This document shows positions 6,761 to 11,752 of a stretch of DNA of 11,752 nucleotides, piece after piece. The notes below the pieces were generated by a model. That model worked only from the letters and a program-made list of their open reading frames with translations, was not told the DNA's origin and made no database searches. A program made the position numbers and the translations under genes. The stretch's first letter is position 1; each line of letters starts with the position of its first letter. Where the stretch lies: assembly GCA_029266795.1 (NCBI GenBank), contig JAQSWE010000100.1, forward strand, positions 1 to 11,752, in the 5' to 3' direction. This DNA comes from Alphaproteobacteria bacterium. Its GTDB lineage: Bacteria; Pseudomonadota; Alphaproteobacteria; Micavibrionales; UBA2020.

Positions 6761-7573
6761 TTAATCCTCGTCGCCGTCGTCATGGTCTTTCTCGCCCTTG
6801 GCGAGTGATCGTGCCTTGCGGTTGTAATGCGCAATGCCGAAGGGCAGCGAGAAGAGGTAGACGATTGCCATCGCCGACAGCGTGGGCCACGGCTCGTTGA
6901 TGAGGAAGGCGATGTACACGCCGCAGAAAGCCAGCAGCGGCATCTTCATGCGCACAGGAATCCGGATCTGCTTGCTCGACAGCGTCGGGAAATTGCTCAC
7001 CATCATGCCGGCCACCACCACCAGCCACAGCGCGATCAGCTGCGGATCGCGCAAATAAACAAGCGCGGCTGAATCGAAATCATTTCGTTTGTCGGCCATG
7101 AAACCGATGATCATCGGGAAGATGGCAAGGCCCGCGCCGAGCGGCGAGGGGACGCCGACGAAGTATTTCGTCAGCGGGTCGTTCGGGTCCTTGTCATCCG
7201 ACAGTATATTGAATTTGGCGAGGCGCAGCGCAACCGACATCGCGAAGACAAGCGCGACCGGCCAGCCCCAGCGCGGCAGGTTATCGAGCGTCCACAGGTA
7301 AACGATGATCGCGGGCGCAACGCCGAAATTCACGAAATCGGAAAAACTGTCGAGCTCCGCGCCAAGCTTGCTCTGCGCTTTCAACAGGCGCGCGGCTGCA
7401 CCGTCGAAAGCATCCATGAAGGCCGCAACCACGATCGCCAGCACCGCCATATCCCACCGCTCTGCAATCGCAAATTTGATCGATGTCATGCCGCAGGCCA
7501 TCGCGGCCAGCGTCAGGATGTTCGGGATCATTTTATGAAGCGGCAGCTTTTTCGGGCGGGCGTGCTTTTCCAT
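6761..7573 (-). CDS. pssA: CDP-diacylglycerol-serine O-phosphatidyltransferase (type II)
   Basis: Makes phosphatidylserine from CDP-diacylglycerol and L-serine at the inner membrane, the first committed step to phosphatidylethanolamine. The 270-aa protein is multi-spanning. It carries the complete CDP-alcohol phosphotransferase signature DGx2ARx8Gx3Dx3D at residues 57-79 (D57 G58, A61 R62, G71, D75, D79), so all metal- and substrate-binding aspartates are present. The short N-terminus runs straight into the first helix, as in type II enzymes. The C-terminal tail is charged (KGEKDHDDGDED). The gene follows psd by only 9 bases, and its AAGG ribosome site (7581-7584) overlaps the psd stop codon, which points to translational coupling in a psd-pssA operon. 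Confidence 0.95.
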   Translation of the reverse strand: MEKHARPKKLPLHKMIPNILTLAAMACGMTSIKFAIAERWDMAVLAIVVAAFMDAFDGAAARLLKAQSKLGAELDSFSDFVNFGVAPAIIVYLWTLDNLPRWGWPVALVFAMSVALRLAKFNILSDDKDPNDPLTKYFVGVPSPLGAGLAIFPMIIGFMADKRNDFDSAALVYLRDPQLIALWLVVVAGMMVSNFPTLSSKQIRIPVRMKMPLLAFCGVYIAFLINEPWPTLSAMAIVYLFSLPFGIAHYNRKARSLAKGEKDHDDGDED

Positions 7574-7582
7574 GGCTCTACC

Positions 7583-8347
7583 TTAGTTGACCGGGTTCCG
7601 GCATTCCGCAAGGCGCTGCGCTTCTTTTGCATGCACGTCGGCGATCACGCTTTCGCCGCCGACCATGCGCTGGCCGACGCTGACGAGCGGCTGGACGCCG
7701 GGCGGCAGGTAGATGTCGACGCGGCTGCCGAAACGGATCAGGCCGTAGATATCGCCCGCGCGCGCCTGCTGGCCGGCAACCGATTTATTGATGATGCGGC
7801 GCGCAACGAAGCCCGCTATCTGCACGAAAACGATGGAAGACGGATAATCTTTCATTTTCAGCAGCACGGTCGAGCGCTCGTTCTCGAGGCTCGCCTTGTC
7901 GAGGTCGGCGGAGAGGAACTTGCCGGGATGGTAGACAACTTTGCGGATCTCGCCATCGGCCGGCACGCGGTTCACATGCACGTCGAAGACGTTCAGGAAC
8001 ACGCTCACGCGCGTCGTGGTCGCGGCATCCAGGAGCGCGTCGCCGGTCACTTGGCCCGCTTGCGCCTTCATGTCCTCAAGCTCCGGCGGCAGCGCGACTT
8101 CCTGAATGAGGCTGACGATGCCGTCACCGGGGCTGATGATCAGGCCTTCGCGGACGGGCGTGTAGCGCAGCGGGTTGCGGAAGAAATAAACGCACCACAG
8201 CGTCAGCACGAGGCCGATGAAGCCGAACGGCGCCCAGACCATGGCGAGCAGCAGCGTGACGACCGCGAAAATACCGATGAAGGGGTAGCCTGCCGGATGG
8301 ATGGGCACGAACAGGACTTTTTTGATCAGGGGGAGCAGGTCGTTCAT
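7583..8347 (-). CDS. psd: Phosphatidylserine decarboxylase proenzyme (short form)
   Basis: Decarboxylates phosphatidylserine to phosphatidylethanolamine at the inner membrane, using a pyruvoyl group made by self-cleavage. The 254-aa length and architecture match the short-form enzyme of alphaproteobacteria and archaea-like types. Two hydrophobic segments (about 22-37 and 42-57) anchor the N-terminus. SPGDG (72-76) and FDVHVNRVPADG (121-132) carry the conserved Asp and His. FGSRVDIYLPPG (206-217) holds the processing site, with cleavage expected between G207 and S208 to leave the pyruvoyl-bearing small chain. AAGGAAAG (8351-8358) lies just before the ATG. It is first in the operon with pssA, which uses the same lipid pathway. 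Confidence 0.95.
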   Translation of the reverse strand: MNDLLPLIKKVLFVPIHPAGYPFIGIFAVVTLLLAMVWAPFGFIGLVLTLWCVYFFRNPLRYTPVREGLIISPGDGIVSLIQEVALPPELEDMKAQAGQVTGDALLDAATTTRVSVFLNVFDVHVNRVPADGEIRKVVYHPGKFLSADLDKASLENERSTVLLKMKDYPSSIVFVQIAGFVARRIINKSVAGQQARAGDIYGLIRFGSRVDIYLPPGVQPLVSVGQRMVGGESVIADVHAKEAQRLAECRNPVN

Positions 8348-8464
8348 TTTCTTTCCTTACAGAAATCTGCCCGACACGGGCGGGTAGCGGCGTATTGTGC
8401 TGTGGAATGATTTGGAAACAAGTATTATTTAATTCACATAACATATATGCAATCGTGATGGACA

Positions 8465-8565
8465 GGCGGCGGGCTTTCTTCCTATCGTAGCCAACATGAC
8501 GTCTATGCGGGCTGCTGGCCCATGCCGGCATCCGCCTTGTTTATGGCGGTGGCCGCGCGGGGCTG
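8465..8565 (+). pseudogene. Possible remnant of the lost 5' end of the LOG-family gene
   Basis: One plus-strand frame (8468-8509) reads GGGLSSYRSQHDVYA, loosely like the CGSS...Y start of LOG-family proteins. A different frame, open only from 8500, reads LLAHAGIRLVYGGGRAGLMG, which is clearly the Rossmann nucleotide-loop region expected just before residue 1 of the downstream frame. A TGA at 8497-8499 closes that frame, and no ATG, GTG or TTG lies between it and 8566. The second part is strong homology by motif. The first is weak and may be coincidence. Confidence 0.4.
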
Positions 8566-9003
8566 ATGGGGCTGGTGGCCAAGGCCTGCTTCGAGGGCGG
8601 CGGTGAAGTCGTCGGTATTATCCCCGCCCATGTGCAGGAAAAGGAAATCCTGAACAAGGATGTCACCGAAATGCACATTGTTGACAGTTTTCACACACGA
8701 AAACGCATGATGGTCGAAAAATCGGATGGTTTTGTCATTTTGCCGGGCGGTTTTGGCACGTTGGACGAGGTTTTCGAGGTTTTAACCTGGAAATATTGCG
8801 GCCTCCATGCAAAACCAGTAGTTTTTGTGAATATTTCCGGCTTTTATGACCCGCTTCTGGCGACAATCGACCATATGATCGGCACAGGCTTTTCCCAAAG
8901 CTGGCATCGCGGCCTCTTCCGCGTTGTAGAGGCGCCGGAAGACGTCGGCGGCGCGCTGGCGGAGCAGATATCCCTTCCGGGCGTGGCGAGCGACAAGCTC
9001 TAG
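8566..9003 (+). CDS. LOG-family (TIGR00730) Rossmann-fold protein, 5'-truncated
   Basis: Family members are nucleoside 5'-monophosphate phosphoribohydrolases, some of which release free cytokinin-type bases; the bacterial role is often purine nucleotide salvage or unknown. The 145 aa from the ATG at 8566 contain the hallmark PGGFGTLDE motif (63-71), the preceding HTRKRMMVEKSD arginine/lysine helix, and the usual C-terminal region. Intact members are about 190 aa. Here roughly the first 45 residues, with the first beta strand and the VYGGGRAGLMG phosphate loop, fall outside any frame with a normal start, although the loop is still encoded upstream in frame from 8500. The protein as read would lack part of its nucleotide site and is probably non-functional, unless an unusual start such as the CTG at 8512 or 8515 is used. 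Confidence 0.75.
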   Translation: MGLVAKACFEGGGEVVGIIPAHVQEKEILNKDVTEMHIVDSFHTRKRMMVEKSDGFVILPGGFGTLDEVFEVLTWKYCGLHAKPVVFVNISGFYDPLLATIDHMIGTGFSQSWHRGLFRVVEAPEDVGGALAEQISLPGVASDKL

Positions 9004-9071
9004 ATTTTTCGGAATATACCCATAATACCCGCGTGGAAAATAAAGATTTTCTTCGCTAATTTAAGTTTAGA

Positions 9072-10085
9072 ATGAGAGTCGAGACAAGACCGATACTTCA
9101 AGGGTGGTACCGGTATTTCGAGGGCGACCCCGAAATCACGCGCGCCGTCGACAGCTATACCGGCGTCTTCGACGAAAACACCTGCCACAAGATTTACAAG
9201 CGCTATCTCGGCCCCGGTGCGCGCGACGAAGCCGTGCGCAAGGTCAGCGATCAGGTGCAGCAGGCGATCACCGAACTCGCGACCATGCTGGGTTCCGTCC
9301 AGACGGCGACGACCGAATACGGCGAAAACCTCGGCGATGTCAGCACGCAGATCGCGGAGGCCCGCAGCATCGAGGATTTGGGTGCCGTCGTGAGCGGCAT
9401 CATCCAGGAAACGAAGGTGATGGTGGAGAAAAACCAGCAGCTGGAAAGCAAGCTGGAGACCTCATCGGAGCAGGTAAGCGAACTCAAGAAAAACCTCGAT
9501 AACGTGAAGCGCGAGGCACTGACCGACGGCCTCACGGGCGTTGCCAACCGCAAGGCCTTCGACAAAAACATCCTCGACATGATCGAAGAAGCGACCGCGA
9601 ATGCGACGCCGATGGTGCTGATCATGATCGACATCGACTTTTTCAAGAAATTCAACGATACCTACGGCCACCAGGTCGGCGACCAGGTGTTGAAGCTGGT
9701 CGCGCGCACGCTGGTCGACAACGTCAAGGGCCGCGACTTGGTGTCGCGCTACGGCGGCGAGGAGTTTTCGGTGCTGCTGCCCGAAACGCCGCTATCCGCC
9801 GGCATGAAGGTCGGCGAGATGCTGCGCAAATCTGTCGAAAGCAAGGAAGTCGTCAACAAGACCAGCAATGAAAACCTCGGTCGCATCACGCTCTCGATGG
9901 GTGTTGCCGAATACCTGCCGGGCGAGAGCATCTCCCGCGTGATCGAGCGCGCGGACGAGGCGCTGTATAAATCCAAGAAGACCGGCCGCAACCGCGTCAC
10001 TCCCGCCGATCACCCCGAAAACATCATGGCAACGCTGCAGGCAGCGCCCGCTGTCGCGCTGAAAGATTCCACGATCAAGGAATGA
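9072..10085 (+). CDS. GGDEF-domain diguanylate cyclase
   Basis: A 337-aa cytosolic enzyme expected to make cyclic di-GMP from two GTP. Residues 11-150 are helical, beginning WYRYFEGDPEITRAVDSYT and ending in a coiled coil (about 115-150) of the type that drives cyclase dimerisation. The GGDEF domain runs from about 151 to 320: DGLTGVANR, MIDIDFFKKFNDTYGH (metal D187, substrate N195) and the active-site RYGGEEF (GGEEF 228-232). The inhibitory I-site RxxD is replaced by KGRD (219-222). There are no membrane segments. The ATG at 9072 has no ribosome site and an in-frame stop lies only 13 bases before it (9057-9059). Related alphaproteobacterial proteins usually have some 20-30 more residues before the WYxY motif, so the start may be eroded or misplaced. 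It converges directly on rnr. Confidence 0.9.
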   Translation: MRVETRPILQGWYRYFEGDPEITRAVDSYTGVFDENTCHKIYKRYLGPGARDEAVRKVSDQVQQAITELATMLGSVQTATTEYGENLGDVSTQIAEARSIEDLGAVVSGIIQETKVMVEKNQQLESKLETSSEQVSELKKNLDNVKREALTDGLTGVANRKAFDKNILDMIEEATANATPMVLIMIDIDFFKKFNDTYGHQVGDQVLKLVARTLVDNVKGRDLVSRYGGEEFSVLLPETPLSAGMKVGEMLRKSVESKEVVNKTSNENLGRITLSMGVAEYLPGESISRVIERADEALYKSKKTGRNRVTPADHPENIMATLQAAPAVALKDSTIKE

Positions 10086-11752
10086 TTAGCGACGGCGTTT
10101 CTTGCCGCCGCCTTTTTTTCCGCCACGGCTCCCGCCGTTTCGATCACGGCTGCCGCCGTCACGACGCTTTTCATCTTTCCGGTAGTTTTGTCCGCGATTG
10201 CGGCCATGCGCGGGGCGATTGCTCGTACCGCCCGTTTCGCCACCGTCGATGACCTCGAACACCGTCGACCCACGAAGCGGATCGGCCTCGATCAGGCGCA
10301 CGATCACGGGATCGGTCAGGCGGAAACTGCGGCCTGTGTTCTTGCCGACCAGCGCGTGGCGCTTTTCGTCATGAACATAGAAATCGCGGGGCAGATGGCT
10401 CATCGGCACGATGCCGTCCGCACCGGTTTCATCCAGCTGCACGAAGATGCCGAAATGGGTCACGCTGTTGACGCGGCCCTTGAACTCCTTGCCGATGTTT
10501 TTCGACAGGAACTGCGCGGTGAAGCGGTCCATCACGTCGCGCTCCGCCACCATCGATCGGCGTTCGGTCAGCGAGATATGCTCCGCCGCCGCGTGCAAAT
10601 CGCCCGCCTCGTCATCCGTCAGGCCGCCCGGGCCAAAGCCATAGGCGCGCACCAAAGATCTGTGAACCAGCAAATCCGCATAGCGGCGGATCGGCGAGGT
10701 GAAGTGCGCGTATCTGTCGAGCGCCAGACCAAAGTGACCAAGGTTGTCGGGGCTATACACCGCCGCACTTTGCGTGCGCAGCAGCATCATATGGACAAGG
10801 GTCTTGTCTTCCTTTTCCGCCGACAGCTTCAGGATATGGTTCAGCGCCTTGGGTTGCAACTGGTCGGATTTAGGCAGCGAGTATCCCAGTTCTTTCAGGA
10901 ATTCCCGCGTTGCTTCCAAACGATCATAAGCGGGGCGGTCATGGACGCGGTAGACGCAAGGTGCGTCTTTTTTCTCGAGCGCTTCCGCCGCCGCCACGTT
11001 CGCAAGGATCATGAATTCCTCGATCAGCTGGTGTGCCGCAAGGCGCTCGCGCGGCACGACAGCGGTGAGGAAACCCTTCGCATCGATCAATGCCTTGCGC
11101 TCCGGCAGGTCAAGCTCCAGCGCGCCGCGTTCTTCGCGCGCGCGCTTCAGCAGGCTGTAGGCCTGATAAAGCGGCTTGATGACCTTGTCCATCAGCGGGC
11201 CGGTCACATCGTCCGGATTGCCGTCATGTGCGGCCTGCACCTGCTCATAGGTCAGGCGCGCGGCGGATTTCATCAATCCGCGCACGAATTTCCAGCTCGT
11301 CATGCGTGCATTGGAATCGATGCGCATATGCACGGCCAGACAGGCGCGGTTCACATGCGGGCGCAGCGAACAAAGATCGTTGGACAGTTGCTCCGGCAGC
11401 ATCGGCACAACGCGGTCGGCGAAATAGGTCGAGTTGCCGCGCTCATACGCGTCCTTATCCAGCGCCGATCCGGGGCGCACGTAATAAGAAACGTCGGCAA
11501 TCGCCACCATCAGGTGCCAGCCGCCCGGATGATCGGGATCGGGTTCAGCAAACACAGCGTCGTCGAAATCGCGGGCATCGCTGCCATCGATGGTGACGAG
11601 CGGGATATGGCGCAGGTCGGTGCGGCCTTCCTCCAGCGTCGGCTCTTTCAGCTTTTCTGCTTCTTCCAGTGTCTTCTTGGTGAAGACGGTCGGGATGCCG
11701 TGCGAATGGATGGCGATCAGGCTGATCAGGCGCACATCGTCTTTGTGGCCGA
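10086..11752 (-). CDS. rnr: Ribonuclease R, C-terminal part (cut by window edge)
   Basis: A processive 3'-5' exoribonuclease of the RNB family that degrades structured RNA. The frame is open to the right edge, so the N-terminal cold-shock domains lie outside; about 554 residues are visible. The RNB catalytic motif TIDGSDARDFDDAV, with its metal-binding aspartates, is about 55 residues from the edge. Further RNB motifs follow (DRVVPMLPEQLSNDLCSL, and HFTSPIRRYADLLVHR). An S1 domain comes next (GKEFKGRVNSVTHFGIFVQL). The end is a roughly 50-residue Gly/Arg/Lys-rich basic tail ending KKGGGKKRRR, a common RNase R feature that helps bind RNA. The stop abuts the stop of the cyclase gene on the other strand. 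Confidence 0.96.
   Translation of the reverse strand, partial: GHKDDVRLISLIAIHSHGIPTVFTKKTLEEAEKLKEPTLEEGRTDLRHIPLVTIDGSDARDFDDAVFAEPDPDHPGGWHLMVAIADVSYYVRPGSALDKDAYERGNSTYFADRVVPMLPEQLSNDLCSLRPHVNRACLAVHMRIDSNARMTSWKFVRGLMKSAARLTYEQVQAAHDGNPDDVTGPLMDKVIKPLYQAYSLLKRAREERGALELDLPERKALIDAKGFLTAVVPRERLAAHQLIEEFMILANVAAAEALEKKDAPCVYRVHDRPAYDRLEATREFLKELGYSLPKSDQLQPKALNHILKLSAEKEDKTLVHMMLLRTQSAAVYSPDNLGHFGLALDRYAHFTSPIRRYADLLVHRSLVRAYGFGPGGLTDDEAGDLHAAAEHISLTERRSMVAERDVMDRFTAQFLSKNIGKEFKGRVNSVTHFGIFVQLDETGADGIVPMSHLPRDFYVHDEKRHALVGKNTGRSFRLTDPVIVRLIEADPLRGSTVFEVIDGGETGGTSNRPAHGRNRGQNYRKDEKRRDGGSRDRNGGSRGGKKGGGKKRRR
10089..10119 (+). terminator. Intrinsic terminator for the diguanylate cyclase, inside rnr
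   Basis: GCGACGGC (10089-10096) and GCCGCCGC (10104-10111) form a GC-rich stem with seven of eight pairs (one A-C mismatch) and a 7-base loop. A C and then seven T (10113-10119) follow. It starts 4 bases after the cyclase stop codon and lies wholly within the final coding triplets of rnr on the other strand. Shape and position fit a Rho-independent terminator. The mismatch lowers confidence. Confidence 0.6.

Noticed and set aside
7535..8410. Plus-strand open frame of 291 codons opposite psd
   Set aside because: The minus strand encodes psd with its GSR processing site and a good RBS. The plus frame has shadow composition (Ala/Asp/Arg/His-rich) and no motif.
10042..10061. CAGCGC/GCGCTG hairpin as an rnr terminator
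   Set aside because: The 6-bp stem is perfect, but no T-tract follows on the minus strand. It lies within cyclase coding sequence and is likely chance.

Overview
The window is about 11.75 kb of moderately GC-rich DNA with tightly packed genes. It looks like the chromosome of an alphaproteobacterium. The evidence is the short-form phosphatidylserine decarboxylase paired with a type II phosphatidylserine synthase, the YifB/ComM ATPase, RNase R, and a diguanylate cyclase with an alphaproteobacterial style of N-terminal helical region. I cannot name the genus. No tRNA, rRNA, CRISPR array, insertion sequence or phage gene is visible.

Left part (1-3441, all on the minus strand, read right to left): a secreted thioredoxin-fold/NHL-propeller protein, a membrane-anchored HExxH metallopeptidase-like protein, a PAPS-dependent sulfotransferase-like protein, and the first codons of an unknown protein cut by the window edge. 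Gaps of 67-93 bp and a candidate promoter before the sulfotransferase suggest a loose co-directional cluster, not a single strict operon. The first two act outside the cytoplasm. The sulfotransferase should act in the cytosol.

Middle (3597-6748, plus strand): a full-length ComM-type Mg-chelatase-like AAA+ ATPase, divergent from the thioredoxin/NHL gene, then two unrecognised proteins (198 and 245 aa). Both are free of cysteine and have no signal peptide or membrane segment. The 214-bp AT-rich gap between them holds a nested inverted repeat.

Right-centre (6761-8347, minus): psd followed by pssA, an operon for phosphatidylethanolamine synthesis. CDP-diacylglycerol plus serine gives phosphatidylserine (PssA), which is then decarboxylated (Psd).

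Right end: a LOG-family (TIGR00730) gene that has lost its 5' end, a GGDEF diguanylate cyclase whose start is poorly supported and whose inhibitory I-site is altered, and the 3' part of rnr (RNase R) on the opposite strand. The cyclase and rnr stop codons abut with no base between them. The cyclase's apparent intrinsic terminator lies inside the last codons of rnr.

I see no clearly new multi-gene system. The points most worth a second look are the eroded LOG gene, the terminator embedded in rnr, the two orphan proteins with the inverted repeat, and the thioredoxin-NHL/metallopeptidase/sulfotransferase cluster.
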